Below, one piece after another: positions 17,766-27,249 of a stretch of 64,000 nucleotides of DNA. The stretch spans positions 79,883-143,882 of the forward strand of contig CAVUSZ010000042.1 in NCBI GenBank assembly GCA_963744255.1, read 5' to 3'. Positions within the stretch are counted from its first letter, which is position 1. The number at the start of each line of letters is the position of its first letter. The notes under the pieces were generated by a model. That model was given only the letters and a program-made list of their open reading frames with translations, did no database searches and was not told the DNA's origin. The translations under genes and the position numbers were made by a program. Source of the stretch: DATEDA01 sp963744255. GTDB taxonomy: Bacteria > Pseudomonadota > Gammaproteobacteria > Burkholderiales > SG8-39.

Positions 17766-18428
17766 GTGCCGCTCGTCAGCTTCAACCGCGTCGGTAAACG
17801 CTATCCGGACGGCTACGAGGCGTTGCGCGACGCGAGCTTCGGGATCGAGGCCGGCGATTTCGCCTTTCTCGTCGGACACTCGGGCGCAGGCAAGACCACC
17901 GCGCTCAAGCTGATCCCCGCGATCGAGCGCGCGACGACGGGCGCGGTGCTGGTCAAAGGCCAGAACGTCGGCGCCCTGCGCGACGCGGCCGTGCCGTTCC
18001 TGCGGCGCGGACTCGGGCTGGTCTTTCAGGACCATAAGCTGCTCCATGACCGGAACGTGTTCGACAACGCCATGCTTCCGCTCCTCGTCTGCGGCGAACC
18101 GTCGCGGGATGCGGTGCGGCGGGTCCGCGCCGCGCTCGACAAGGTCGGCCTCTCCGGGCGCGAGAAGGCGATGCCGGTGATGCTCTCGGGCGGCGAACAG
18201 CAGCGGCTCTGTATCGCGCGCGCGGTGGTGAACCGGCCGTCCATCCTGCTCGCCGACGAGCCCACGGCGAACCTCGACAGTACGGCCGCCAGCGAGGTCA
18301 TGGCGATCTTCCGCGCGTTTAACCAGGTCGGCGTCACGGTGCTGGTGGCGACGCACGATGCAGCGCTGGTCGAGCGGTTCGGGACGCGCGAGGTGCGCCT
18401 CGACCACGGGCGCGTCCTTGCCCAATGA
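17766..18428 (+). CDS. ftsE: cell division ATP-binding protein FtsE
   Basis: A 220-residue ABC ATPase starting at GTG 17766. Walker A is GHSGAGKTT near residue 38, the signature LSGGEQQR near 138 and Walker B LLADEP near 160. With FtsX it forms an inner-membrane complex that controls peptidoglycan hydrolases at the septum through EnvC-type activators; an envC gene is present at 34675. It overlaps ftsX by four bases. Confidence 0.95.
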   Translation: MPLVSFNRVGKRYPDGYEALRDASFGIEAGDFAFLVGHSGAGKTTALKLIPAIERATTGAVLVKGQNVGALRDAAVPFLRRGLGLVFQDHKLLHDRNVFDNAMLPLLVCGEPSRDAVRRVRAALDKVGLSGREKAMPVMLSGGEQQRLCIARAVVNRPSILLADEPTANLDSTAASEVMAIFRAFNQVGVTVLVATHDAALVERFGTREVRLDHGRVLAQ

Positions 18429-19333
18429 GAGCCTGGCTGCGCCATCACGGCCAGAGCCTCGCCCAGACGCTTCGGCGGCTCTTGCGGACACCCGGCGCGA
18501 CCGCGCTCAACGTCCTCGCGATCGGGGTGGCCCTCGCGCTCCCGCTGGGCGCGTGGGTCATGCTCGCGAACGCCGAGCGCCTAGCCGGGCACGCATCGGG
18601 CCATCCGCAGCTGGCGGTGTTCATGGCCCACGACGCGGTGCGCGCCGACGCCGCCCGGGTCGAGGCAGTTGTGGCGAACGCGCCGGGCGTGCGCCAGAGC
18701 CGCTTCGTGGCGAAGGATCAGGCGCTCTCCGACTTGAAGCGGGCCGACGGCACGCGCGAGATCGCCTCGATGCTCGGCTCGAACCCGCTGCCCGATGCGG
18801 TCATCGTCGATCTCCATCCCGGCGACGCTCCTGCCGCGGAGCGCCTCGCGGGCGAGCTGCGCAAGCTCCCCAAGGTGATGCTGGTCCAGCTGGACGCACT
18901 ATGGCTGCAGCGGCTCGATGCGCTCCTGCGGCTCGGCGCCGCGGGCGTGGCCATCCTGGCCGGGCTGCTCGCGGTCGGGATGATCGCGGTGACGTTCAAT
19001 ACCGTCCGCCTCCAGATCCTTACCCAGCAGGCCGAGATCGAGGTGAGCCGTCTCGTCGGGGCGACGGCCAGCTACGTCCGCCGCCCCTTCGTCTGGCAAG
19101 GCACTGTGATCGGCCTGGTGGGCGGGCTCCTCGCGCTCGGCCTGGTCGCGGTGAGCGTTAAGCTCCTGAACGGCGAGGTCGCCCGGCTCGGGGCCACCTA
19201 CGGGTCGGACTTCCAGCTCAAGCTGCCTTCGCTCAAAGATCTCCTGGCGTGTCTCGGATTCGCGGGTGCCTTAGGCTGGGCTGGAGCTTATTTGTCAGTG
19301 AGCAGACACTTATCAACCCTGCTGCCCCGGTAG
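18425..19333 (+). CDS. ftsX: cell division permease-like protein FtsX
   Basis: A 302-residue protein with the FtsX plan. A cytoplasmic N-terminus is followed by a first membrane segment near residues 25-48 and a periplasmic domain of ~120 residues. Three further segments follow near 165-190, 220-240 and 265-290. Its ATGA overlap with ftsE indicates coupled translation. Partner in signalling to periplasmic amidase activators. Confidence 0.94.
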   Translation: MRAWLRHHGQSLAQTLRRLLRTPGATALNVLAIGVALALPLGAWVMLANAERLAGHASGHPQLAVFMAHDAVRADAARVEAVVANAPGVRQSRFVAKDQALSDLKRADGTREIASMLGSNPLPDAVIVDLHPGDAPAAERLAGELRKLPKVMLVQLDALWLQRLDALLRLGAAGVAILAGLLAVGMIAVTFNTVRLQILTQQAEIEVSRLVGATASYVRRPFVWQGTVIGLVGGLLALGLVAVSVKLLNGEVARLGATYGSDFQLKLPSLKDLLACLGFAGALGWAGAYLSVSRHLSTLLPR

Positions 19334-19393
19334 TGAATTTCGGAGCGGCGTTGTGGCCGACTTGCCAAGAAGTTGAGCGAACCAGTCAGGGAT

Positions 19394-19420
19394 TTAGCAC
19401 TCTAAGACGAGGAGTGCTAA
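19394..19420 (+). promoter_or_regulatory. CIRCE element (HrcA operator) before rpoH
   Basis: A perfect CIRCE: TTAGCACTC, nine bases, GAGTGCTAA, with no mismatch to the consensus in either arm. It lies 25 bases before the rpoH start codon, inside the transcript leader or across the start site. HrcA represses through this element in unstressed cells. No other gene starts nearby in either direction, so rpoH is the target. Confidence 0.95.
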
Positions 19421-19445
19421 ACTAGCCAATAGGAGGTTCGTCGAT

Positions 19446-20303
<858 letters not shown>

Positions 20304-20326
20304 CCAATAAGGCCACACCCCTACCA

Positions 20327-20351
20327 ACGCCCGGCATGCGCCGGGCGTTTT
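20327..20351 (+). terminator. Rho-independent terminator after rpoH
   Basis: A 9-bp perfect stem ACGCCCGGC / GCCGGGCGT with a 4-base loop, followed by TTTTC. It ends the ftsYEX-rpoH direction and separates it from the convergent SCO1 gene. Confidence 0.85.
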
Positions 20352-20386
20352 CGCAGGATCGCTTGCCTCGCGCAGCACCGCTCACC

Positions 20387-20983
20387 TCATCCCGCCCGGT
20401 CGAGTAGCAGCTTGATATCGTGCGCGAGCGCATCCGCGCCTTCCGCGTGTTTCGCGAAGAGGCGCAGCCTTCCGGAGGGGTCGTAAACGTACATCGCCGC
20501 AGTGTGGTCGACGGAGTAATTGCCCGGACTCGAGCCGGGCACCTTCCTGTAGTAGACCTTGAACTCCTTGGCGGTGCGCGCGGTCGCCTCGGCGTCGCCG
20601 TAGAGCCCGATGAAGCTCGGGTCGAACGCCGGGACGTACTTCCCGAGCAGCTCCGCCGTGTCGCGCTCCGGATCGACGGTGACGAAGAGCACCTGGATGC
20701 GCTCGCCGTCCTTGCCCAGCGCTTCCTTCACCGCCTTCATCTCGAGCAGCGTCGTCGGGCACACGTCCGGGCATTGCGTAAAGCCGAAAAACACCACTAC
20801 GACCTTGCCCTTGAAGTCGGCCAGCGTGCGGGGCTGCCCGGTGTGATCGGTCAGGCTGAGCCAGCGCCCGAACTCCGCGCCGGTGATGTCCACGCTCCTG
20901 AACGACGGCTTGCCGGGCTCGCACGCCGCTAGCAATGCCGCAGCCAGGAGGGCGAGCGTCCACCTCGCCAGAACGCCGCTCAC
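20387..20983 (-). CDS. SCO1/SenC copper-metallochaperone
   Basis: A 198-residue lipoprotein from GTG 20983. The signal peptide LALLAAALLAAC has a lipobox at the cysteine. The thioredoxin-like fold carries the copper-binding CPDVC pair in GFTQCPDVCPTTL near residue 75, and the third ligand His in the SVDHTAAMYV segment near 163. SCO proteins deliver copper to the CuA centre of cytochrome oxidase subunit II. It ends the SURF1-ctaB-SCO1 run. Confidence 0.92.
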   Translation of the reverse strand: MSGVLARWTLALLAAALLAACEPGKPSFRSVDITGAEFGRWLSLTDHTGQPRTLADFKGKVVVVFFGFTQCPDVCPTTLLEMKAVKEALGKDGERIQVLFVTVDPERDTAELLGKYVPAFDPSFIGLYGDAEATARTAKEFKVYYRKVPGSSPGNYSVDHTAAMYVYDPSGRLRLFAKHAEGADALAHDIKLLLDRAG

Positions 20984-21047
20984 GCGGCGGCGGACTGAGC
21001 TCGATCGCGAAGGGAGCGGTGGCGCCCCCTGAAGCGTTCTCCCGAGC

Positions 21048-21938
21048 CTAGAAGTAGTGGTCGACCAGCAACGCGGCGAACAGCGCTGCGAGGTAGACGA
21101 TCGAGTAGCGGAAGGTCCGCCGCGCGAGGGCGTCGCTGTAATCCACATAGATGCGAACCGCATAGGCGATGAAGATGCCGCCGAGCACCGCCGCGGCGGC
21201 GAGATAGAGCCAGCCGCTCATCCCATAGACGAACGGCATGACGCTAGCGGCGACGAGGATCAACGTGTAGAGCAGCACGTGGAGCTGGGTGAACTTGCGC
21301 CCGTGAGTCACCGGCAGCATCGGCAGCCCCGCCCGCGCGTACTCCTCGGCCCGATAGAGCGCGAGCGACCAGAAGTGCGGCGGGGTCCACGCGAAGATGA
21401 TCAGGAAGAGCAGCAGCGCCTCCGGCGCAGCCTCGCCGGTGACCGCCGCCCACCCGAGCACCGGCGGCATGGCGCCCGAAGCACCGCCGATCACGATGTT
21501 CTGCGGCGTAAGCGGCTTGAGCACCACCGTATAAACGACCGCGTAGCCCACGAACGTGCCGAATGTGAGCCACATGGTGAGCGGGTTCACGAAGCTGTAG
21601 AGCAGCCAGAGCCCGGCGCCACCGACAGCGCCGGCGAACAGGAGCGTCTGCAGCGATGACACCTCCCCGCGGGGCAGCGGCCGCGCGCGAGTGCGCGCCA
21701 TCACCGCATCGATCTTCTGCTCGACCAGGCAGTTGACCGCAGCTGCGGCGCCGGCGACGAGCGCGATGCCCGCCGTCGCCGCGAGCAGCAGATCGAGCGC
21801 GATCCAGCGGCCCGCGGGCACTGCGAGAAACATGCCGATCACGGCACAGAAGACGATCAGCAACACCACGCGCGGTTTCGTCAGCTCGAGGAACTGACGC
21901 AGGCGGTGCGTGGTGGCGCTGAGCGCGGTGACGGTCAT
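21048..21938 (-). CDS. ctaB: protoheme IX farnesyltransferase
   Basis: A 296-residue UbiA-family membrane enzyme that makes heme O from heme B. The start is the ATG at 21938 (MTVTALSATTHRLRQF). The prenyl-diphosphate site NCLVEQKIDAVMARTRARPLP lies near residue 75, with several hydrophobic helices. Heme A synthase, which acts next, is normally encoded immediately before it, but here lies 20 kb away at 41568. Confidence 0.95.
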   Translation of the reverse strand: MTVTALSATTHRLRQFLELTKPRVVLLIVFCAVIGMFLAVPAGRWIALDLLLAATAGIALVAGAAAAVNCLVEQKIDAVMARTRARPLPRGEVSSLQTLLFAGAVGGAGLWLLYSFVNPLTMWLTFGTFVGYAVVYTVVLKPLTPQNIVIGGASGAMPPVLGWAAVTGEAAPEALLLFLIIFAWTPPHFWSLALYRAEEYARAGLPMLPVTHGRKFTQLHVLLYTLILVAASVMPFVYGMSGWLYLAAAAVLGGIFIAYAVRIYVDYSDALARRTFRYSIVYLAALFAALLVDHYF

Positions 21939-22108
21939 CGGGAGAGCGCTGGGCAGCCGGCGCGCGGAGCCGGAGTTTATCACGACGATCACCACGCGAG
22001 CCGTGGCAACGCCGACGTCGTGAGCACCGGCGAGCCGCGGCGCGGACCGAGCGCGAACCGGACGCCTGTGACCGCCGCGGCGGACACGAGCGTGCGGTAC
22101 ACGCCGGA
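21939..22108 (-). other. 170-bp gap where ctaA is normally found
   Basis: On the minus strand, seven bases after the preceding stop, a GTG at 22102 opens a 30-odd-codon frame starting VYRTLVSAAAV. That is weakly like the N-terminus of a standard betaproteobacterial heme A synthase. It then becomes unrelated and stops. This may be the scar of a deleted native ctaA, but the likeness is short. Confidence 0.25.
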
Positions 22109-22714
22109 TCAGCCGATGCCCGAGTACTTCAGGAGCCGCTGCAGGTCCTTGATCATCCGCTTCGCGTCGGCGTCCTTCGGGAAGCGCAGCATGAGGTTCC
22201 CGCGCGGGTCGAGGAGATAGATGTGCTCGCGCGCCTCCGCGGCCGGCAGTGCGGCGACCAGCCCGGGCGCGGCGCGCGCGAGGATGGCGCCCTCGTAAAG
22301 CCGCGCGAGCTCCGGCGGCGGTGCGCCGCCGCCGGCGACGAGCCACACGCGCTCGATGCGGTCGGCGTTGTCCCCTTGCGCGAGCCGGGACTGCCGCATG
22401 TTGAAGAGCTTCGCCTGGCACGGTTGCCCGCACTCCGCCGCATCCACCTGGAGCATCACCCACTTCCCCTTGAGGTCGGCGAGTGCGAATTCACGTCCGT
22501 CGAACCGCTCGAGGCGCACGGCCGGCAGGGGCGTCGGCTCGACCAGCTCACCGTAGTTGGTTCGCCCGGAGGGCGGTAAGAGGAAGTAGGCAAACAGCGC
22601 CGCGGCGAGCGGGAATGCGCACACCACGAAAATCGCGACCACCACCAACCGCCCGCGGCCCTGCCGGCCGGCTTCAGGCGTCTGCCCGGGATCGCTTGAG
22701 ATTGAGGACGACAT
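22109..22714 (-). CDS. cytochrome oxidase-cluster transmembrane protein (SCO-like fold)
   Basis: A 201-residue protein from ATG 22714 with one N-terminal membrane segment (LVVVAIFVVCAFPLAAALFAYF). A periplasmic domain follows with thioredoxin-like features: FALADLKGKWVMLQVDAAECGQPCQAKLFNMRQ, and a late HIYLLDPRGNLMLRFP strand. A CGQPC motif near residue 95 occupies the place of the SCO CxxxC. It is always found next to SURF1 and ctaA/B in Betaproteobacteria and is probably an oxidase assembly factor. It overlaps SURF1 by 41 bases. Confidence 0.8.
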   Translation of the reverse strand: MSSSISSDPGQTPEAGRQGRGRLVVVAIFVVCAFPLAAALFAYFLLPPSGRTNYGELVEPTPLPAVRLERFDGREFALADLKGKWVMLQVDAAECGQPCQAKLFNMRQSRLAQGDNADRIERVWLVAGGGAPPPELARLYEGAILARAAPGLVAALPAAEAREHIYLLDPRGNLMLRFPKDADAKRMIKDLQRLLKYSGIG

Positions 22715-23396
22715 AGAGCACGACTGCGAGGGCAGCGAGCGAGAACCACTGCAGCGCATAGCTGCGGTGGCGGTCGGCGCCGGTGTCGGGCCGATCCCAT
22801 TCGCGAGCGAGGCCGTCGCCAGCATCGTTCGTCTGCTGGATGACGAACGGCGCGAGCTCAAGCCCCGACCACGCGCGATAGCGGTCGAGCACGAGATGCT
22901 GCCAGACGGCGTTACGAGGCGTGTCGATACCGAGCTCGTAGATTCGCGCGCCCGGCACGACCGCGATCCCTTCGACAGTCTGCGGCCCGCCCGGCGAGGA
23001 GACCCTCGGCACGTCGTGCCGCGTCCGGCCGGCCGCAACCCAGCCCCGGTTCACGAGCACGTGGACGCTGCCGCCGGCGATGCGGAGCGGGGTCAGGATC
23101 TCGTACCCCACCCGTCCGTGACGCACCTTGTTGTCGAGGAGGATGCCGAAGCGCTCGACATACTCGCCGTGCGCCGAGACACGACGCAACGCCATCGCGC
23201 CGGCCGCGGCCGGCACCGGGGGCAGCGTGAGGCGCGGCTCGGCGGCCCGCGAATCGAGCACCGCCTGCAGCGACTCCTTCTCAGCCGCGCGTCGAGTCTG
23301 CCAGAGCCCGAGCGCTACCGTCAGCGCGCAGAATGCCAGCGTCGCGACGGTCATTACGAGTCCCGGTCGGAACCACCAGCGTGCGCTCACGACCAT
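22674..23396 (-). CDS. SURF1 family oxidase assembly protein
   Basis: A 240-residue protein with the SURF1 plan of one membrane helix at each end (residues ~12-32 and ~212-232). The conserved ALGLWQTRRAAEKE follows the first helix, and LVNRGWVAAGR lies in the periplasmic domain. It assists heme a insertion into subunit I. It begins a minus-strand run through the SCO-like gene, ctaB and SCO1. Confidence 0.92.
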   Translation of the reverse strand: MVVSARWWFRPGLVMTVATLAFCALTVALGLWQTRRAAEKESLQAVLDSRAAEPRLTLPPVPAAAGAMALRRVSAHGEYVERFGILLDNKVRHGRVGYEILTPLRIAGGSVHVLVNRGWVAAGRTRHDVPRVSSPGGPQTVEGIAVVPGARIYELGIDTPRNAVWQHLVLDRYRAWSGLELAPFVIQQTNDAGDGLAREWDRPDTGADRHRSYALQWFSLAALAVVLYVVLNLKRSRADA

Positions 23397-23459
23397 CCCG
23401 CGCCTGGCGAGTATGCGGCTGCTCGGCTAGACTGGGAGCGTCCACGCCGCGCCGCCCTC

Positions 23460-23657
23460 ATGCGCATCCTGGTCTTCATCCTGATCGGCCTGATCCTGTT
23501 CTCGCTCGGTTCGGCGTTCTATTACCTGATCCGCGACAAGGGCCGGTCGACGAACACGGTCAAGATGCTCGCGATCCGTGTCGCGCTCTCGATCGGGTTG
23601 TTTCTACTGCTGATCATCGGTTACAAACTGGGTTTCATCACCGGGAAACTCACCTAG
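23460..23657 (+). CDS. DUF2909 twin-transmembrane protein
   Basis: A 65-residue protein made almost entirely of two membrane helices (residues 3-22 and 40-58) joined by a basic loop DKGRSTNTVK. It matches the small 'twin transmembrane protein' that sits beside SURF1 and subunit III of the oxidase. A role in oxidase assembly is presumed from context only. Divergent from SURF1. Confidence 0.8.
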   Translation: MRILVFILIGLILFSLGSAFYYLIRDKGRSTNTVKMLAIRVALSIGLFLLLIIGYKLGFITGKLT

Positions 23658-23738
23658 CGGCACCTCGGCGCTCGCACCCGAGATGAAGGGGAGGTCCCTT
23701 AAACAGGCGGCGCGAGGATGCGGAGCGGGCCGCCGTCC

Positions 23739-23775
23739 AAAAAAAATACGCCGCACCAATCCGCCGGTGCGGCGT
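23739..23775 (-). terminator. Rho-independent terminator of the cox operon
   Basis: A 10-bp perfect stem ACGCCGCACC / GGTGCGGCGT with an 8-base loop, followed on the minus strand by A and eight T. It ends the DUF2244-coxB-coxA-coxC transcript. Confidence 0.9.
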
Positions 23776-23843
23776 CCCCAATGCACCCCGCGCGGGGTGC
23801 CCTCCTCCTCCTCGTTGTTCTTTCGCGCCGGCGGCGGTACACC

Positions 23844-24695
23844 TCAGAGCCAGTACACCAGCACGAACAGCAGGAGCCACACCACGTCCACGAAATGCCA
23901 GTACCAGGACACCGCCTCGAATGCGAAGTGGTGGTCGGGCTTGAAGTGGCCGGCGATGCAGCGGGCGAGGATCACCGTCAGCATGATCGCGCCCACCGTC
24001 ACGTGGAAGCCGTGGAAGCCGGTGAGCATGAAGAACGTCGAGCCGTAGATCCCCGACGTGAGCCTCAGGTTGAGGTCGCTGTAGGCGTGGATGTACTCGT
24101 ACGCCTGGAAGCCGAGGAACGTGACGCCCAGCAGGATCGTGAGGACGAGGCCGAGGATCAGCTGGCCGCGCTTGTTCGCCTTGAGCGCCCAGTGCGCCCA
24201 GGTCACCGTCACGCCGGACGAAAGCAGCAGCAGCGTGTTCAGCGCCGGGATCCCCCACGCGCCCATCGGCGTGAACGGATCGGCCGCGTTCGGGCCGGCG
24301 CTCGGCCACTGCGCCGAAAAGTCGGGCCACAGCAGCTTGTGCTCGAGATCGCCGAGCCACGGCACGGAGAGCACGCGCACGTAGAAGAGCGCGCCGAAGA
24401 ACGCCGCGAAGAACATCACCTCGGAGAAGATGAACCAGCCCATCCCCCAGCGGAAGGACACGTCGACCTGGGCGTTGTAGCGCCCGCCCTCCGATTCATG
24501 GATCACCTTGCCGAACCAGCCGAACATCATGTAGACGAGCACCAGGAAGCCCGCGAGCACGACCCACTTGCCCCAGGGCGCGCCGTTGAACCAGGTCGCA
24601 GCGCCGGTCGCCATCAGGAACAGCGCGATCGACCCCACGAGCGGCCAGCTCGACGGCTGCGGCACGTAGTAGTGGTCGGTTTTTGCCAGACCCAT
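23844..24695 (-). CDS. ctaE: cytochrome c oxidase subunit III
   Basis: A 283-residue seven-helix subunit of aa3 oxidase. The N-terminus KTDHYYVPQPSSWPLVGS is typical. RWGMGWFIFSEVMFFAAFFGALFY holds the conserved glutamate near residue 97, and HGFHVTVGAIMLTVI lies in the C-terminal half. Last gene of the cox operon, 21 bases after DUF2970. Confidence 0.96.
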   Translation of the reverse strand: MGLAKTDHYYVPQPSSWPLVGSIALFLMATGAATWFNGAPWGKWVVLAGFLVLVYMMFGWFGKVIHESEGGRYNAQVDVSFRWGMGWFIFSEVMFFAAFFGALFYVRVLSVPWLGDLEHKLLWPDFSAQWPSAGPNAADPFTPMGAWGIPALNTLLLLSSGVTVTWAHWALKANKRGQLILGLVLTILLGVTFLGFQAYEYIHAYSDLNLRLTSGIYGSTFFMLTGFHGFHVTVGAIMLTVILARCIAGHFKPDHHFAFEAVSWYWHFVDVVWLLLFVLVYWL

Positions 24696-24716
24696 TGTCC
24701 CTCTCCCTTTTCCTCT

Positions 24717-24944
24717 CTAGCCCGCAGCCTGACTGATCACGAGCCGCACGATCAGCACCAGCGTCGCGATGAAGAGCACCGCGCCGATCAGCCCGGCGAT
24801 GATCACCTGCGCCGGCGTCAGCCGCCCCAGGTCGGCCTCATGCTCGGCGCGCCTCCGGATGCCCAAGAACGACCAGAACACCGCTTTCGCGACGTGCAGC
24901 GGCCCGGCCTTCCTTGGCGTCTCGCCCACGGCTGCGATCTCCAT
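24717..24944 (-). CDS. DUF2970 small membrane protein
   Basis: A 75-residue protein with an amphipathic N-terminal half (KAVFWSFLGIRRRAEHEADLGRLTP) and one membrane helix near residues 48-70. DUF2970 proteins occupy exactly this place between ctaG and subunit III in Betaproteobacteria. Probably an oxidase accessory protein. Nine bases separate it from the ctaG stop. Confidence 0.85.
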   Translation of the reverse strand: MEIAAVGETPRKAGPLHVAKAVFWSFLGIRRRAEHEADLGRLTPAQVIIAGLIGAVLFIATLVLIVRLVISQAAG

Positions 24945-24952
24945 CACCCCGC

Positions 24953-25501
24953 TCAGCTCCGCTTCCCTGACGTTCCGGCGACTTCGAAGAACGTGTACGA
25001 CAACGTGATGGTGTTGACGTCGGGCGGCAGGGCCGGATCGACGACGAACACGACCGGCATCTGCCGTACCTCGCCCGGCGCGAGCGTTTGCTGCCGGAAG
25101 CAGAAGCATTCCATCTTCTTGAAGTACTGCGCCGCATGCTGCGGCCCGTAGCTCGGCACCGCCTGGCCGGTGACCGGCCGGTCGAGCGCGTTGCGGACCT
25201 CGTAGGTGATCGTCGTGAGCTCGCCGGGGTGGATCGTCACGCTGCGAGTGACCGGCTTGAAGTTCCACGCGATGTCGTGGGTGTTCGAATCGAACTCGAT
25301 CGTGACCGTGCGCGCGGTGTCGACCTGCGTGTTCGACGGCGGCGCATCGGGCCGGAGCACGTTCCGGACGCCGGTGACCTCGCAGATCTTCTCGTAGAAC
25401 GGCACCAGCGCGAAGCCGAAGCCGAACATCCCCACGGCCACGACGAGGAGCTTCCTCAACAGCCGGCGGTTCGCCGCCGCGGTGTCGACGGCGGCGCTCA
25501 C
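24953..25501 (-). CDS. ctaG: cytochrome c oxidase assembly protein CtaG/Cox11
   Basis: A 182-residue periplasm-facing copper chaperone that builds the CuB site. It starts at GTG 25501, overlapping the previous stop by four bases. It has one membrane helix near residues 15-35, then a beta-sandwich with the copper motif KKMECFCFRQQ near residue 130. VPFYEKICEVTG after the helix is also conserved. Confidence 0.95.
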   Translation of the reverse strand: MSAAVDTAAANRRLLRKLLVVAVGMFGFGFALVPFYEKICEVTGVRNVLRPDAPPSNTQVDTARTVTIEFDSNTHDIAWNFKPVTRSVTIHPGELTTITYEVRNALDRPVTGQAVPSYGPQHAAQYFKKMECFCFRQQTLAPGEVRQMPVVFVVDPALPPDVNTITLSYTFFEVAGTSGKRS

Positions 25502-25596
25502 CGCAGGATCCAGTACTTCAGCATGATGCCGAAGAAGAAGACGGCGACGATCGACGCGAGCACGAGCGCGGTCTTCGCCTTGTCCGAGAGCGCCAT
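25498..25596 (-). CDS. cytochrome oxidase small assembly protein
   Basis: A 32-residue single-helix protein, MALSDKAKTALV followed by a hydrophobic stretch VLASIVAVFFFGIML and KYWILR. This tiny gene between coxA and ctaG is a known feature of betaproteobacterial cox operons and is easily missed. Its stop overlaps the GTG of ctaG. A membrane factor for oxidase assembly by context. Confidence 0.85.
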   Translation of the reverse strand: MALSDKAKTALVLASIVAVFFFGIMLKYWILR

Positions 25597-25603
25597 CGAC
25601 CCT

Positions 25604-27196
25604 CTAGCGGACCGCCGGCGGCGTCTCGAAGCTGTGGTACGGCGCCGGCGAAGGCAGGTGCGTCCACTCGAGCGTGTCGGCGCCCTCCCACGGGTTCGCC
25701 GGGGCCTTCTCGCCGCGGGCGAGCACGGTGCACTTGAAGACGGCCCAGAAGAAGATGAGCTGCGAGAGGCCGAAGCCGAACGCGCCGATGGAGGCGACGA
25801 GGTTGTAATCGGCGAACTGCAGCGCGTAGTCCGGGATCCGCCGCGGCATCCCCGCGAGGCCGAGGAAGTGCATCGGGAAGAACGTGATGTTGAAGAAGAT
25901 CAGGCTCAGCCAGAAATGCCACTTGCCGAGCGTCTCGTCGTACATCCGCCCGGTCCACTTGGGCAGCCAGAAGTACACGCCGCCGAAGATCGCGTAGAGC
26001 GAACCCGCGACCAGCACATAGTGGAAGTGCGCCACCACGTAGTAGGTGTCCTGGAGCTGGATGTCGACCGGCATGATCGCGAGGATCAGGCCGGTGAACC
26101 CGCCCATCGTGAACACGAACAGGAACCCGATCGCGAACAGCATCGGCGTCTCGAAGGTCATCGAGCCCTTCCACATCGTGGCGAGCCAGTTGAAGACCTT
26201 CACGCCGGTCGGCACCGCGATCAGCACCGTCGCGTACATGAAGAACAGCAGCCCCGCCGCCGGCATGCCGACGGTGAACATATGGTGCGCCCACACGATG
26301 AACGACAGGATCGCGATCGACGCCGTCGCGTACACCATCGACGAGTAGCCGAAGAGCGGCTTCCGCGCGAACGCCGGGATGATCGCCGAGACGATCCCGA
26401 ACGCCGGCAGGATCATGATGTACACCTCGGGGTGCCCGAAGAACCAGAAGATGTGCTGGTACATCACCGGGTCGCCGCCGCCGGCCGCGTTGAAGAACGA
26501 GGTGCCGAAGTGCCGGTCGGTAAGCGTCATCGTGATCGCGCCGGCGAGAACGGGCATCACCGCGATCAGGAGGTACGCCGTGATCAGCCACGTCCACACG
26601 AACAGCGGCATCTTCATCATCGTCATGCCGGGCGCGCGCATGTTGAGGATCGTGGTGATGATGTTGATCGACCCCATGATCGAGGCCGCGCCCATGATGT
26701 GGAGCGCGAAGATCGCGAGGTCCATGCCCGGCCCCATCTGTACCGTCAGCGGCGCGTAGAGCGTCCAGCCGGCCCCGGTCGCGCCACCGGGCACGAAGAA
26801 CGAGATCACCAAGAGCGCTGCGGCAAAGGGCAGCAGCCAGAAGCTCCAGTTGTTGAGCCGCCCGAACGCCATGTCCGGCGCGCCGATCATCATCGGCACC
26901 TGCCAGTTCGCGAACCCCACGAATGCCGGCATGATCGCCCCGAACACCATGATGACGCCGTGCATCGTGGTGAGCTGGTTGAAGAACTCGGGGTTCCACA
27001 CCTGCAGCCCCGGCGCGAAGAGCTCGGCGCGGATGCCGAGCGCAAGCACGCCGCCGAGCAGGAACATGATCCCGCTGAACCACAGGTACAGCGTGCCGAT
27101 GTCCTTGTGGTTGGTGGTGGCGATCCACCGCATGATCCCGCCCGGGTGGTGGGCGTGATCGTCGTGGTGGCCGTGGTCGTCGATGACTGCGCTCAT
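25604..27196 (-). CDS. ctaD: cytochrome c oxidase subunit I
   Basis: A 530-residue heme-copper oxidase core subunit from ATG 27196 (MSAVIDDHGHHDDHAHH, a His-rich start). Heme and copper ligands are visible: TTMHGVIM for low-spin heme, GHPEVYI with the Tyr-His crosslink near residue 265, WAHHMF for CuB, and AHFHYVL near 400. It reduces oxygen and pumps protons. Eight bases upstream of the small assembly gene. Confidence 0.97.
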   Translation of the reverse strand: MSAVIDDHGHHDDHAHHPGGIMRWIATTNHKDIGTLYLWFSGIMFLLGGVLALGIRAELFAPGLQVWNPEFFNQLTTMHGVIMVFGAIMPAFVGFANWQVPMMIGAPDMAFGRLNNWSFWLLPFAAALLVISFFVPGGATGAGWTLYAPLTVQMGPGMDLAIFALHIMGAASIMGSINIITTILNMRAPGMTMMKMPLFVWTWLITAYLLIAVMPVLAGAITMTLTDRHFGTSFFNAAGGGDPVMYQHIFWFFGHPEVYIMILPAFGIVSAIIPAFARKPLFGYSSMVYATASIAILSFIVWAHHMFTVGMPAAGLLFFMYATVLIAVPTGVKVFNWLATMWKGSMTFETPMLFAIGFLFVFTMGGFTGLILAIMPVDIQLQDTYYVVAHFHYVLVAGSLYAIFGGVYFWLPKWTGRMYDETLGKWHFWLSLIFFNITFFPMHFLGLAGMPRRIPDYALQFADYNLVASIGAFGFGLSQLIFFWAVFKCTVLARGEKAPANPWEGADTLEWTHLPSPAPYHSFETPPAVR

Positions 27197-27249
27197 TGGC
27201 GATGCTCCTGCATCCGGATCCGTAACTTTGACCCGCTCACTCTGACCGG

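Noticed and set aside
19362..19423. A defined sigma-70 promoter for rpoH
   Set aside because: Several weak -35/-10 pairs can be drawn around the CIRCE element but none has both good boxes and spacing.
21995..22102. Possible N-terminal scar of a native ctaA (VYRTLVSAAAV)
   Set aside because: Only about eleven residues resemble the family, too little to annotate as a pseudogene; kept as a low-confidence intergenic note.
25518..27128. A 536-codon frame inside ctaD
   Set aside because: Its Arg/His-rich translation has no family likeness and it is entirely contained in subunit I of the oxidase.
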